DNA from: CAIYRG01 sp964494505
Lineage (GTDB): Bacteria; Pseudomonadota; Alphaproteobacteria; Micropepsales; Micropepsaceae
Length of the DNA stretch: 64,000 nt
Direction of reading: 5' to 3'
Assembly: GCA_964494505.1 (NCBI GenBank)
Contig: CAZBRO010000006.1
Span: 124,001 to 188,000, forward strand
The first letter of the stretch is position 1. Each line of letters begins with the position of its first letter. Shown here piece by piece: positions 34,152 through 43,324 of the stretch. The notes below the pieces were generated by a model, which saw only the letters and a list, made by a program, of their open reading frames with translations, was not told the origin of the DNA and ran no database searches. A program made the translations under genes and the position numbers.

Positions 34152-35444
34152 TCAACCCGTGTCGTCGAAGGGTTCCGGCCTGGGCGGCGTGATCCTGAGC
34201 GCCATGATCTGGTTCCGTTGCCGCCGCAAGACCTCGAATTTGAAGCCGAAGAACGAGAACACCTGGCCAACTTCGGGAATCACGCGCGCTTCGTGGATCA
34301 CCAACCCGGCAATGGTCGTCGCCACATCATCGGGCAGTTCCCATTGCAGCTCACGATTGAGCTCGCGCACCGGCGTCCAGCCGTCGACATTGTAGGAACC
34401 ATCCGCCTGCGGACGAATACCTTCGGGCGAGTGCTTATCATGCTCTTCCGCGATGTCGCCGAAAATCTCCTCCAAGATGTCTTCGAGGGTGACGAGGCCC
34501 TGCAGCACGCCATATTCGTCCACCACCAATGCGAAATGCTCGCGCCGGTCGCGGAAGGCCTGCAGTTGCTCCTCGAGTGTTGTGGTCTCGGGAACGAACC
34601 AGGGTTCCGACGCCAGCGTCATGACGTCGACGCCCGTGAACGAGCCATGATGGGCCATCATGGTGCGAAGCAGATCCTTGACATGCACCACGCCCACGAT
34701 GTTCTCGGGGTCGTCACGCCAGATCGGAAAACGGGTATGGGCGCTCGACAGCATGCGCGCGACGATCTCCTCGGGGCTCGCGCTGCCGTCGAGGATTTCC
34801 ATGTTCTTGCGATGGACCATCACGTCGAAAAGTTTCAAATCGGCAAGATCGAGAATGCCGCCGATCATGTCGCGGTGCTCGCGCTCGACGGTGCCTTCCT
34901 TGTGGTGAAGCTCGATTGCGCCGCGGATTTCCTCCTGCGCGGTCAGCACCGGCTCGCCCTCGTTCGCGCGCACTCCGATGAGCCACAGCAGCCGCCACAC
35001 GACGAACTGCACCGTGGAGACGACTGGCGCGAGAAACGCCACCAGCAGCCGCACCGGAAAGGAGACCGCAAAGGCCATGCGGTCTGTGCGGGCGATCGCG
35101 AGCGTCTTGGGAAGGACCTCTGCGAAGATCAGGATGAAGGCGGTCATCGCGAAAGTCGCGATAGCAACGCCGCCTTTGGTGAACAGGCGCAAGGACACCG
35201 ACGTCGCGACCGCGGAAGCCAGAATGTTCACGAAGGTGTTGCCGAGCAGCAGAGCGCCTATCAGCCTTTCGCGGTTGGCGATCAGCGCGCACACTTGTTT
35301 CGCCGCCCAGGAACCTTCGCCGGCCAGATGATGCATGCGCGCTTTGGACACCGCGGTGAGTGCGGTTTCCGACCCGGCAAAGAAACCGGACAAAGCAAGC
35401 AGTGCGACGATAGCAAGAATCGACAGCGTCAGATTGAACGTCAT
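34152..35444 (-). CDS. CorC/HlyC-type CNNM transporter-like protein
   Basis: A 430-residue inner-membrane protein. The N-terminal DUF21/CNNM domain has three to four helices (LALSGFFAGSETALTAVSK is its signature). Two CBS domains follow (about residues 205-320, with FPIWRDDPENIVGVVHVKDLL). The C-terminal CorC_HlyC domain contains YNVDGWTPVRELN. These proteins are implicated in Mg2+ or Co2+ efflux. It is monocistronic. Confidence 0.92.
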   Translation of the reverse strand: MTFNLTLSILAIVALLALSGFFAGSETALTAVSKARMHHLAGEGSWAAKQVCALIANRERLIGALLLGNTFVNILASAVATSVSLRLFTKGGVAIATFAMTAFILIFAEVLPKTLAIARTDRMAFAVSFPVRLLVAFLAPVVSTVQFVVWRLLWLIGVRANEGEPVLTAQEEIRGAIELHHKEGTVEREHRDMIGGILDLADLKLFDVMVHRKNMEILDGSASPEEIVARMLSSAHTRFPIWRDDPENIVGVVHVKDLLRTMMAHHGSFTGVDVMTLASEPWFVPETTTLEEQLQAFRDRREHFALVVDEYGVLQGLVTLEDILEEIFGDIAEEHDKHSPEGIRPQADGSYNVDGWTPVRELNRELQWELPDDVATTIAGLVIHEARVIPEVGQVFSFFGFKFEVLRRQRNQIMALRITPPRPEPFDDTG

Positions 35445-35501
35445 GGGGCGTGCATCCGGTGAAGCTTGGAAAGACTATAGCGGCGAATCGCGTGAAATCG
35501 C

Positions 35502-36611
35502 TCAGCCTTCGGCGAGCACGGCACGAACCGCCTCTTCCGGCACGTCGCGGCTGATGAAGGCATGGCCGATGCCGCGCGCAAGGATAAAGGTCATGCGGCC
35601 GCCTTGGGCCTTTTTGTCATGGCGCATGTGTTCCAGGATTTCGTCGGCGGAAGGGCTGCCACCCGGAATTTGCGCAATCCTGGTGGGCAGACCGACATCG
35701 GAAAAGTGGCGCTCGACACGCGCCACTTCATCCGCGCGCGCATAGCCGAGGTGCGCGGAAAGTTTCATCGCCAAAACACAGCCGAGCCCCACACCCTCGC
35801 CATGGATCAGGCGGTCGCAATAGCCCGTTGCCGCTTCGAGCCCGTGTCCGAAAGTATGGCCGAGATTGAGAAGCGCGCGGTCTCCTTTTTCGTGCTCGTC
35901 GCGGGCGACAATGGTCGCCTTCATGGCGCAGGAATGGCCGACCGCATGGGTAATGGCCGGGCCGTCGCCGCCGAGCGCTTTCGCGCCATAATGTTCGAGC
36001 CAGGAGAAGAAATCCGAATCGCCAAGCAGCCCGTATTTCACGATTTCCGCGTATCCACCCAGCAACTCGCGCCGGGGGAGGGTGGCAAGCACGCCGGTGT
36101 CGGCGATCACCAGACGCGGCTGGTGGAACACCCCGACCAGATTCTTGCCATGGGCGGTGTTGATGGCGGTCTTGCCGCCGACGGAGGAATCCACCTGTGC
36201 CAGCAGGGTGGTCGGGATTTGCGCGAAATCGACGCCTCGCTTCAGCACGCCTGCCGCAAAACCGGTCAGATCGCCGATCACGCCTCCACCCAGCGCCACG
36301 ATCAGCGAGCCGCGCTCGACATTGTAGGACAAGAGCGCGTCGATCACCTTTTCGAGATAGGGAAAGCTTTTGCTCTGCTCACCTGCCGGCAGCACGATGG
36401 GCTGAGGCTCAAATCCGGCCGCTGCGAGACTTGCTGCCAGAATCCCGAAATAGTGCCGCACCACCGTCTCATCGGTGACCACAGGGATTTGCCTCGGCGC
36501 CGACTTCGTAACCCGCGCTGCCAGAAGCTCGCCCGCCTGGGCCATGAGGCCGTTGCCGATATGGATCTCATAGGAGCGTTCGCCGAGCGCCACCGGGACC
36601 CTGAGACTCAT
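35502..36611 (-). CDS. aroB: 3-dehydroquinate synthase
   Basis: A 369-residue NAD-dependent enzyme of the shikimate pathway. Cofactor and metal motifs are present: ALGGGVIGDLTGFAAG, PTTLLAQVDSSVGGKTAIN, NLGHTFGHGLEA and the His in RLIHGEGVGLG. Start ATG 36611 overlaps the aroK stop in ATGA, so the pair is translationally coupled. The length is normal. Confidence 0.97.
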   Translation of the reverse strand: MSLRVPVALGERSYEIHIGNGLMAQAGELLAARVTKSAPRQIPVVTDETVVRHYFGILAASLAAAGFEPQPIVLPAGEQSKSFPYLEKVIDALLSYNVERGSLIVALGGGVIGDLTGFAAGVLKRGVDFAQIPTTLLAQVDSSVGGKTAINTAHGKNLVGVFHQPRLVIADTGVLATLPRRELLGGYAEIVKYGLLGDSDFFSWLEHYGAKALGGDGPAITHAVGHSCAMKATIVARDEHEKGDRALLNLGHTFGHGLEAATGYCDRLIHGEGVGLGCVLAMKLSAHLGYARADEVARVERHFSDVGLPTRIAQIPGGSPSADEILEHMRHDKKAQGGRMTFILARGIGHAFISRDVPEEAVRAVLAEG

Positions 36612-37156
36612 GGCCGGACCTCTGAGGTGTAGCCCGCGTGGCGGTCGTCCAGGGCGGCGAGGATGCGCTTTACGACGGTTTCGTGCGGCCCGTTCTCCGA
36701 TTCGATGGTGATGTCGGCTTCGGCATAGACGGGTTCGCGCTCCTTGAGCAGATGCTCCAACGCCGCCCGCCGGTCGGTGTTGCGCAGCAGCGGACGGTTA
36801 TCCTTTCTCCCGACGCGATCGATCAGGAGGTCGAGTTGTGCCCTCAACCAGATTGAAATCGCACTTTCCTTGATGCGCGCCCGCGTCTCCTCGTCCATGA
36901 AGGCGCCGCCACCGGTTGCCAGCACATGCGGCGGATCGGCGAGCAGCCGCGCGATCACCTTGCGCTCGCCGGCTCGAAAGGCCGGTTCGCCGAAGCGTTC
37001 GAAGATCTCGTTGATGGTGCAGCCTGCCGCCAATTCTATTTCGCAATCTGCATCCTTGAAGGGAACCCCCAACACATGCGCCAGCCTGCGGCCGACCGAA
37101 GTCTTTCCGGCCCCCATCATGCCAACCAGCACAAGGGTTTTATCGAGCTTGCGCAC
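36608..37156 (-). CDS. aroK: Shikimate kinase
   Basis: A 182-residue kinase starting at GTG 37156. Walker A is GMMGAGKTSVGRRLA, the shikimate-binding DAD equivalent is KDADCEIE, and the lid region is RPLLRNTD. It makes shikimate 3-phosphate and feeds the chorismate route together with the overlapping aroB. Confidence 0.96.
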   Translation of the reverse strand: MRKLDKTLVLVGMMGAGKTSVGRRLAHVLGVPFKDADCEIELAAGCTINEIFERFGEPAFRAGERKVIARLLADPPHVLATGGGAFMDEETRARIKESAISIWLRAQLDLLIDRVGRKDNRPLLRNTDRRAALEHLLKEREPVYAEADITIESENGPHETVVKRILAALDDRHAGYTSEVRP

Positions 37157-37311
37157 GGGCTTCGCTTACACCGGTTCGGGCTGGCTCGGCTAGTGCGGCA
37201 GACCTGAAGTTCATAAGATCGGCATGGCGAATTTCGGATTCGTCACATGAACCGGGGGAGGGACTGCCCTTGCGCCGGCCATACGAATTCCGCCACAAAG
37301 ATCGCCGAACC

Positions 37312-37317
37312 TATAAT
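37312..37317 (+). promoter_or_regulatory. Consensus -10 element upstream of the small membrane protein and xerD operon
   Basis: TATAAT lies 36 bp before ATG 37354. No matching TTGACA is found at 16-18 bp, so the -35 is weak or an activator is needed. It is placed to drive the 45-aa peptide, the 648-aa protein and xerD. Confidence 0.4.
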
Positions 37318-37353
37318 GGGTGCGAGGGCGGCGGATTGAGGGAAATGTCCTAG

Positions 37354-37491
37354 ATGGGTTGGAAGCTGCTGGTCGCTTTCGTGGTAGTGTTGGTACTGGG
37401 CGCGGGCGGATTGGCATTTTACGGCGCAACCGTGGGGCCGGCCAAGCACCCGATCGAGCAAGTTCTGCCGGATAACAAATTTCCGAAGTGA
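37354..37491 (+). CDS. Small single-pass membrane protein (45 aa)
   Basis: A short gene: MGWKLLVAFVVVLVLGAGG begins the product, giving one membrane helix and a short outer tail ending in VLPDNKFPK. A GAGGGAA ribosome site is nine bases upstream. Small proteins with a helix and a similar PD-(N/R)-x-FP tail sit before xerD in other alphaproteobacteria, as I recall. The next gene starts two bases after its stop, so it is probably co-translated. Function unknown. Confidence 0.65.
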   Translation: MGWKLLVAFVVVLVLGAGGLAFYGATVGPAKHPIEQVLPDNKFPK

Positions 37492-37492
37492 G

Positions 37493-39439
37493 ATGGCTGT
37501 GGCTGTGGCTGGACGGATGAGACGGATCGCGCGGAATGCAGCGGCGGCTCTCGCCCTGACACTTCCGGCCGCCGGCGGGTTGGCACAAGGAACGGATACG
37601 AACGCGCCGCCCCAAACGGCCGGCATGCCGCGGAGCATTCTTCCCCCCGATCAGATGCCGGCGGAGGAAATGCCGGCGGACATGCCGATGCCGCCTGAGG
37701 AAATGCCTGTTCGCATTCCGCTGGCTCCGGCCGTGCAGACGAGCGATCTCGGCACGCTCGAAGGCCCCGTTGCGGGTACGCTCGACAACAACAATGGCGG
37801 GCTCGGTGCAAACGCTTGGCAGGCAAGCGAGCGGGCCACTATCGTCACCATGCTTGGGATCGTGCCCGCTTCGACTCCATCGGCCGTCGAGCGCATGCTG
37901 GTCCGGAAGGTTCTGCTGACCGCAGCGCCCGCTCCGCCGGGACAGGCGAACGTGTCGTTCAATCAGCTTCGTCTGACCAAGCTATTGGACGGCGGCTATC
38001 TTCAGGATGCGGCGGACCTTGCACTGGCGATTCGAGCGCCGATGAATTTCGATATTGTGCGCACCCAGACGGATGCCCTGCTGCTGGCCGCGCGCGACAC
38101 CGATGCGTGCAGCGACATCACCCAGCACAGGCTGGAAACGGCGGATTTGTTCTGGGTCGAATTGCGGGCCTTCTGTTACGCCGTCACCGGAGATAGCGGG
38201 CCGCTCGAACTGACGCGCGCGGTTATCTCGGCGCAAGGCCTGGCCGATCCGGCTTTTGTTACGCTGCTCGACGGCATGACCAGCGCCAAGCCCATCCCGC
38301 CGGACACCATCCGCTATCCTGATTCGATCCATATCGAGATGATGGCGCGGCTGAAATTGCCGATGACCATGGAAATCGCCACCGGCGCTGGACTGTCCGG
38401 TAGCCTGGTCGCCGCTGGATCCCCATCCACGCCGCGTCAGGTGCGGTTCGCCGCGGCCGACAAGGCGTTGCGGGCCGGCGCTCTGCCGACGCCGGTTCTG
38501 CTGGATGTGCTGGATTCGGCCGCGTTTACGCCACCGGAGCTGGACGGGGCGGCGGCCCTCGCGCCGGCCGAGCCGCTGGTGAACGGGCTCGCTCGGATTC
38601 GCGCGGCGCTGAAGATTGCGGGTACCGAGGCGTCGAGGGCCGAGCTTGTGCACACGGCCTTCGTCATTGCCGAACGCGAAGGCGTGCTGGCACAGGTGGC
38701 GCAAGCGTTTGCCGACCAGGCCGCTGCGATCGTGCCGGCGCCCGATTGGGGCAATTGGTCCGATCTGATGATCCGGGGACTTCTACTCGCCGATAAGCCC
38801 GACGCCGCGCAGCGCTGGTTCGACATCCTCGACCGCAATACCCAGGGAATGGCGGATACCGTCGACCAGCTGGAGCTTTCGCTGGCGCTCGTGGCGCCTA
38901 ATGCGCGGCGCAACACAGGCGCCCGCCGCTTGCTCGACCAAATGGCGAATATCGTGCATCCACCGCCGGCACCGATGATCGTTCAGATGACGGTAGGACC
39001 AGATCCGGCGTCTCCGGACCCGGCAGCGCCCGACGCGATGCCCGCGCCGTCACCGCCTCCACCCCCGTCGAAACCGCCGCAGGCGCTTCTCGCGCGGGCA
39101 ACACTGGATCTCGGCCTGTTCGATGCGCTGGGTGAGCTGAACTCACCCGATGCGCAAAGCGCTGTGGAGCCGCTGATGGCAGAGCCGTCCCCCGGACGCC
39201 GCCCACCGCCCGTGCTGATGCAGCGAATCGACAAGGCCGCGCTTTCCGACGCTCGCGGCGAAGTCGCCTTGTCGGTCGCCACTGCGATAGGCCAGCAAGG
39301 CGCGCGCGATTTGGCGCCCGATGCCGTGGTCAGGATGGTGCGCGCGCTGCAGACGGCGGGCATCCGTGACGCCGCGCATGCGCTGGCGGCCGAAGCGCTG
39401 CTCTTGCGACCGCGCGCGGGCGCGGCCGCGGTTCCATGA
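37493..39439 (+). CDS. Large exported hypothetical protein upstream of xerD
   Basis: A 648-residue protein. The N-terminus (RMRRIARNAAAALALTLPAAGGLAQ) is a signal peptide, and ATG 37517 is an alternative start. A Pro/Met-rich segment follows (about residues 48-80, MPAEEMPADMPMPPEEMP). The rest is helical with Ala-rich repeats reminiscent of alpha-solenoids, and another proline stretch (about residues 505-530). I recognise no catalytic motif. It overlaps xerD by 4 bp. This gene position is commonly filled by such an uncharacterised protein in alphaproteobacteria. Confidence 0.65.
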   Translation: MAVAVAGRMRRIARNAAAALALTLPAAGGLAQGTDTNAPPQTAGMPRSILPPDQMPAEEMPADMPMPPEEMPVRIPLAPAVQTSDLGTLEGPVAGTLDNNNGGLGANAWQASERATIVTMLGIVPASTPSAVERMLVRKVLLTAAPAPPGQANVSFNQLRLTKLLDGGYLQDAADLALAIRAPMNFDIVRTQTDALLLAARDTDACSDITQHRLETADLFWVELRAFCYAVTGDSGPLELTRAVISAQGLADPAFVTLLDGMTSAKPIPPDTIRYPDSIHIEMMARLKLPMTMEIATGAGLSGSLVAAGSPSTPRQVRFAAADKALRAGALPTPVLLDVLDSAAFTPPELDGAAALAPAEPLVNGLARIRAALKIAGTEASRAELVHTAFVIAEREGVLAQVAQAFADQAAAIVPAPDWGNWSDLMIRGLLLADKPDAAQRWFDILDRNTQGMADTVDQLELSLALVAPNARRNTGARRLLDQMANIVHPPPAPMIVQMTVGPDPASPDPAAPDAMPAPSPPPPPSKPPQALLARATLDLGLFDALGELNSPDAQSAVEPLMAEPSPGRRPPPVLMQRIDKAALSDARGEVALSVATAIGQQGARDLAPDAVVRMVRALQTAGIRDAAHALAAEALLLRPRAGAAAVP

Positions 39440-40419
39440 GCCGCCCCAAAAAGGCACGCGGCTCGGACAAGGATCGTGCGCTGGTCGAATCGTTTCTCGA
39501 CATGATGAGCGCCGAGCGCGGCGCAGCCCAGAACACGCTCGATGCCTATTCCCGCGACATTCTCGATTTTGCGGCCCATTGCGGGCGCGCCGGGGGCGAT
39601 TTGAAAAGCGCCGACCGCGAGCAGGTGAGGGCGCATCTTGCATCGCTGTCCGCGGCGGCAATAAAGGCTTCGTCCCAGGCGCGGAAATTATCCGCGCTGC
39701 GCCGCTTCTACGGCTTTCTCTACAGCGAAGGGCTGAGAGGCGACGATCCTTGCGGCGCGGTCGAAGCGCCGCGATTGTCCCGGCCTCTGCCGAAGATTCT
39801 TTCGGCCGATGAAGCGTTGCGGCTGGTCGAAGCCGCGCGGATGCATGCGGATGAGACGCCCGAAGGCGCGCGGCTCCTGTGCATCGTCGAGATGCTTTAC
39901 GCATCGGGCCTGCGCATCAGTGAACTGGCGGCGTTGCCTCTGCAAGCGGTGAAGACGCGCGAGCGTTTCATCCATGTGCGCGGCAAAGGCGGGCGCGAGC
40001 GGCTGGCTCCGGTAGGCGACGCAGCGCGTGAGGCGCTGGATGCCTATCTGGCGGTGCGCGAGGAATTCCTGCCTAGAGGGCGCCTCGGAGTTCAGGCCGC
40101 GCGGTATCTGTTCCCATCGCGTGGAGTCGAGGCGCATCTGACGCGAAGGCGTTGCCACCAGATGCTCAAGACCCTCGCCATCGCGGCGGGAATCGATCCG
40201 CAGCGTCTCTCGCCGCATGTATTGCGGCACGCCTTCGCGACGCATCTGGTGGAAGGCGGCGCGGATTTGAGAAGCGTGCAGACGCTGCTGGGCCATGCCG
40301 ACATCGCGACCACGCAAATCTATACGCATGTGGCGCGCGACCGGCTGAAGCGCACCATGGAAGACGCCCACCCACTGGCACGCGGCCCCAAACGAATCCG
40401 CGCGGGCGAAAAACCATAG
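39436..40419 (+). CDS. xerD: Tyrosine recombinase XerD
   Basis: A 327-residue tyrosine recombinase with the full catalytic set: Arg160 (SGLRISEL), Lys184 (GKGGRER), His261-x2-Arg264 (HVLRHAFATHL), His287 (LLGHADI) and Tyr296 (TQIYTHV). The N-terminal SAM-like core-binding domain is intact. With XerC it resolves chromosome dimers at dif near division. Its core gene neighbours (aroK side, accA) and standard length argue for the housekeeping XerD, not a mobile-element integrase. Confidence 0.94.
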   Translation: MSRPKKARGSDKDRALVESFLDMMSAERGAAQNTLDAYSRDILDFAAHCGRAGGDLKSADREQVRAHLASLSAAAIKASSQARKLSALRRFYGFLYSEGLRGDDPCGAVEAPRLSRPLPKILSADEALRLVEAARMHADETPEGARLLCIVEMLYASGLRISELAALPLQAVKTRERFIHVRGKGGRERLAPVGDAAREALDAYLAVREEFLPRGRLGVQAARYLFPSRGVEAHLTRRRCHQMLKTLAIAAGIDPQRLSPHVLRHAFATHLVEGGADLRSVQTLLGHADIATTQIYTHVARDRLKRTMEDAHPLARGPKRIRAGEKP

Positions 40420-40545
40420 GCGGGTGGTTATCCGAGCAGCAAACATCCTCGTCCTGAGCTTGCCGAAGGATGCGAACGGGTTCCCTTTGACAGAAGACTC
40501 GCAGCTTGCCACTGTCCGGCCCCCGTTGGATTAACGACCGGTTCC

Positions 40546-41529
40546 ATGAACGTTTTTCTCGATTTCGAAAAGCCTATCGCCGATCTCGAAGGCAAGATCG
40601 AAGAGCTGCGCCAGATGGGGCAGGGCGATGGCGTGGACGATGGTGCGCGCACCCAGGGCATCAATATCGATGAGGAAATCGCCCGCCTCCAGGTCAAGGC
40701 AGCCCAGCTCATCGCGGAAACCTATGCCCGGTTGACGCCCTGGCAAAAGGCACAGGTCGCCCGCCATCCGGCGCGTCCTCACTTCTCCGATTATGCCACG
40801 AGCCTGATCGCCGATTTCACCCCGCTCGCGGGCGACCGGCTCTATGGCGACGACAAGGCGGTGGTTGCCGGGCTTGGCCGCTTTCGCGGGCGCCCGGTCG
40901 CGATTGTCGGCCAGGAAAAAGGCAACGACACCAAGTCCCGCCTCAAGCACAATTTCGGCATGGCGCTTCCGGAAGGCTATCGCAAGGTGCAGCGCCTGTT
41001 CGAAATGGCGAACCGGTTCGGACTGCCGGTGATTTCGCTGGTCGACACGGCCGGCGCCTATCCCGGCGTTGGCGCCGAGGAGCGCGGCCAGGCCGAAGCC
41101 ATCGCGCGCTCGACGCAAGCCTGCCTCGGCCTGACAACGCCGTTCGTTGCAACCATCATCGGCGAAGGCGGATCGGGCGGGGCTGTTGCGATTGCGGCCG
41201 CGAACAAAGTCTACATGCTGGAGCACGCGATCTATTCGGTGATCTCTCCGGAGGGCTGCGCCTCGATCCTGTGGCACAAATCGGACAAGGCCGCGGACGC
41301 AGCGGCGGCCATGAAGATCACTGCGCAGGACCTCATGCAGCTGAAGGTGATCGACGGGATCGTTCCCGAACCCATCGGCGGCGCGCATCGCGGGCCGGAG
41401 CGCGCCATCCAGGCCGCGGGCGATCAAATTGAACGCGCGCTGTCCGAGCTTTCCGAATTGCCGCCGGATGAACTCAAGCGTTCGAGGCGCGAGAAATATC
41501 TTCAGATCGGCCGGCTGGAAACAGCGTGA
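40546..41529 (+). CDS. accA: Acetyl-CoA carboxylase carboxyltransferase subunit alpha
   Basis: A 327-residue subunit that, with AccD, transfers the carboxyl group from biotin to acetyl-CoA at the first step of fatty acid synthesis. Typical stretches are YLDFEKP-like MNVFLDFEKPIADLE, GRPVAIVGQEKG, DTAGAYPGVGAEERGQ, and EGGSGGAVAIAAANKV. The length is normal. It is the last core gene before the accessory stretch. The M15-type gene on the other strand ends 13 bp away. Confidence 0.97.
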   Translation: MNVFLDFEKPIADLEGKIEELRQMGQGDGVDDGARTQGINIDEEIARLQVKAAQLIAETYARLTPWQKAQVARHPARPHFSDYATSLIADFTPLAGDRLYGDDKAVVAGLGRFRGRPVAIVGQEKGNDTKSRLKHNFGMALPEGYRKVQRLFEMANRFGLPVISLVDTAGAYPGVGAEERGQAEAIARSTQACLGLTTPFVATIIGEGGSGGAVAIAAANKVYMLEHAIYSVISPEGCASILWHKSDKAADAAAAMKITAQDLMQLKVIDGIVPEPIGGAHRGPERAIQAAGDQIERALSELSELPPDELKRSRREKYLQIGRLETA

Positions 41530-41542
41530 TTCGATAGCCACG

Positions 41543-42862
41543 TCAGGTCGTGGTCGAGCGCCCAGAATCGGCCAACGCACCCGGAATCGGCAGCAGTCCG
41601 ACATGCGTGCCCGCACGGTCGATGGTCAATTGCTGCCGCCGGTTTGCGTGACCTTCGAGCGGCAGACCGATGTGGACCCAACGCCCGAACTCGTGGATCA
41701 CCTGATCGAAATCGAGCGTGCTCGCGGCAATGGCGCGCGCAATCTGCAGCGGCGAACCGAACCCGGGACAGACGAAATCCGCGGCGAGCCCGAAAAGATG
41801 CATGCTGGTCGGCTGGCTGCCGGCCGCCTGGTTGAGCTCGGGACAGCGATAGGCGCTGTTGATCCGAATCGGGCGGTTGCCGAGGAGCGCCCGGATTTGC
41901 TCCATGACCGGCGCCAACCGGCGGAGATTTCCGATCAAAGCCGCGGAAGGAATGTTCGAAATCCCTTTCTCGCGAGCTATGTCCGAGGCGGTCAATTCGG
42001 TCAGCGTGAAATGGGGCGAAAGAGAATCGCCGGGGCCAGCCGAGGGCACGCTTCCGGTCTGAACCGGTTCCGGCGCGGGCAGCTCTGTTTTTGTGACAGC
42101 CGGCGGGGTCAGATCGAGACTGCGCCGGCTGGTGTTGTAATAACCGATCCAGCGATCGATATGTTCGCCATATTGAACCAGATGCCAGGGATTGGCTTCG
42201 GTCGCCAGCGGACTTCCGGCATTGTAGGTCGCAGCAATCAAAGGCAGCTGGTCCTGATGCGAGGATCGTCGCGTATTCAGATATTCCGTAGCCAGTTGTG
42301 CCGCGTGGAGGGAATCGGCGGCGAGACGCACGAGCTGATCCCGGATACGGTCGGGCAAAGCGCCCGGTAACGTCCGCTGCGACGGCAAATCATCAGCCGT
42401 CGACAACAGCATCTGATGCGCTCCGACCGAGATTTTCGAAGGCGTCGCGATCGGTCCAACGTAATTCGGTTCGCGGCGCACCAGCCAGCGGGTGGGTTTG
42501 CTGGTGCCGATCTCGCGCACCATGTCGTCGAGCCGGATATCGAGTGGAACATCGGGGCGGGCAGCGAGAGTCCGCTCCATCGTCTGGACGTCCAGCGGGC
42601 TCGGCACCGTGCCAAAGGACTCCGTCATCGCGTTGGCGACAAGAATGTCCAGCCCCGTTCCCTGCAGATCGAGTGCACCAAGCTGCAGGCGGCCATCGTA
42701 GAACGCGCGAATACGGCGCACCTGTTCGCTGGAACCGGGTCGGGAGACGAAGGACGGACAATTTCCGGCGTCCTGAACCTCGCAGAAATAGGTCGGGCTG
42801 CGGCATCGCCAGCGGCGGCCTCCGGCGAAGCTGAACCAATCGTCTCCGAGACTCTGAAGCAT
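41543..42862 (-). CDS. Bifunctional muralytic enzyme: transglycosylase-like domain plus M15 peptidase
   Basis: A 439-residue protein. Residues about 65-245 look like a lysozyme/SLT fold: candidate catalytic Glu81 in NAMTESFG, SVGAHQMLLSTA (146-156) and AATYNAG (210-216). A Pro-rich linker (about 252-280) leads to a peptidase M15_3 domain. There the zinc and catalytic residues are visible as SMHLFGLAADF (His355, Asp362) and HEFGRWVHIGL (Glu391, His397). It could cut both glycan strands and peptides of peptidoglycan. No signal peptide is seen. Its ATG lies one base after the stop of the upstream 129-aa gene. Confidence 0.75.
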   Translation of the reverse strand: MLQSLGDDWFSFAGGRRWRCRSPTYFCEVQDAGNCPSFVSRPGSSEQVRRIRAFYDGRLQLGALDLQGTGLDILVANAMTESFGTVPSPLDVQTMERTLAARPDVPLDIRLDDMVREIGTSKPTRWLVRREPNYVGPIATPSKISVGAHQMLLSTADDLPSQRTLPGALPDRIRDQLVRLAADSLHAAQLATEYLNTRRSSHQDQLPLIAATYNAGSPLATEANPWHLVQYGEHIDRWIGYYNTSRRSLDLTPPAVTKTELPAPEPVQTGSVPSAGPGDSLSPHFTLTELTASDIAREKGISNIPSAALIGNLRRLAPVMEQIRALLGNRPIRINSAYRCPELNQAAGSQPTSMHLFGLAADFVCPGFGSPLQIARAIAASTLDFDQVIHEFGRWVHIGLPLEGHANRRQQLTIDRAGTHVGLLPIPGALADSGRSTTT

Positions 42863-42863
42863 C

Positions 42864-43253
42864 TTACGCCGCGACAGTTTCGGACGTGAAGGTTCCGTTT
42901 CCTTGTCGCTTGACGGCGAGCGTCATCCGCATGCCGCCGGCTTCAGCGGCAGAAAATTCGTAATGCTGCATGATCTCCGGTTCGCCGCTCTTGCCCGCAA
43001 GCGCGCGGTAGCAGGCCGCAATCCGATGCTTCAACGATTGCAGCAGCCCGGCGCGCACCGGGATCAGCGAGACGTCGAGCGTCAGTTCCGAAACCTCCAG
43101 CCACGACGTGGCGATCGTTTCGTTCCCAGGGATCAAATCCCGCGCGAGTGCCGCGTTTGCCAATACTTGCGATTGGCGGAAGCTCGCATCTGCTCTCGTG
43201 ACCTCCATGCTCAGGAATTGCAGGAGTTCGTTCAACGTAAACCGTGTCCTCAT
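42864..43253 (-). CDS. Uncharacterised 129-aa protein of the DUF2589 operon
   Basis: I do not recognise this protein. It starts at ATG 43253 and has a helical N-terminus (FTLNELLQFLSMEVTRAD). A strand-rich core follows (WLEVSELTLDVSLIPVRAGL), faintly like the core strand of the DUF2589 proteins next door, then a MRMTLAVKRQGNGTF strand near the end. No signal or membrane segment is seen. It is 71 bp downstream of one DUF2589 gene and one base upstream of the muralytic enzyme. Confidence 0.65.
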   Translation of the reverse strand: MRTRFTLNELLQFLSMEVTRADASFRQSQVLANAALARDLIPGNETIATSWLEVSELTLDVSLIPVRAGLLQSLKHRIAACYRALAGKSGEPEIMQHYEFSAAEAGGMRMTLAVKRQGNGTFTSETVAA

Positions 43254-43324
43254 GGCTCGCGACGCTCCTTCGACAAAGACCGGTTCGCATATGGTGTCCG
43301 GCGGGCCGGCGCCTTGTTGGCCTC

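Noticed and set aside
34218..35462. A 414-codon plus-strand open frame
   Set aside because: Antisense shadow of the CorC/HlyC-type gene. The translation is low in hydrophobic structure and matches nothing.
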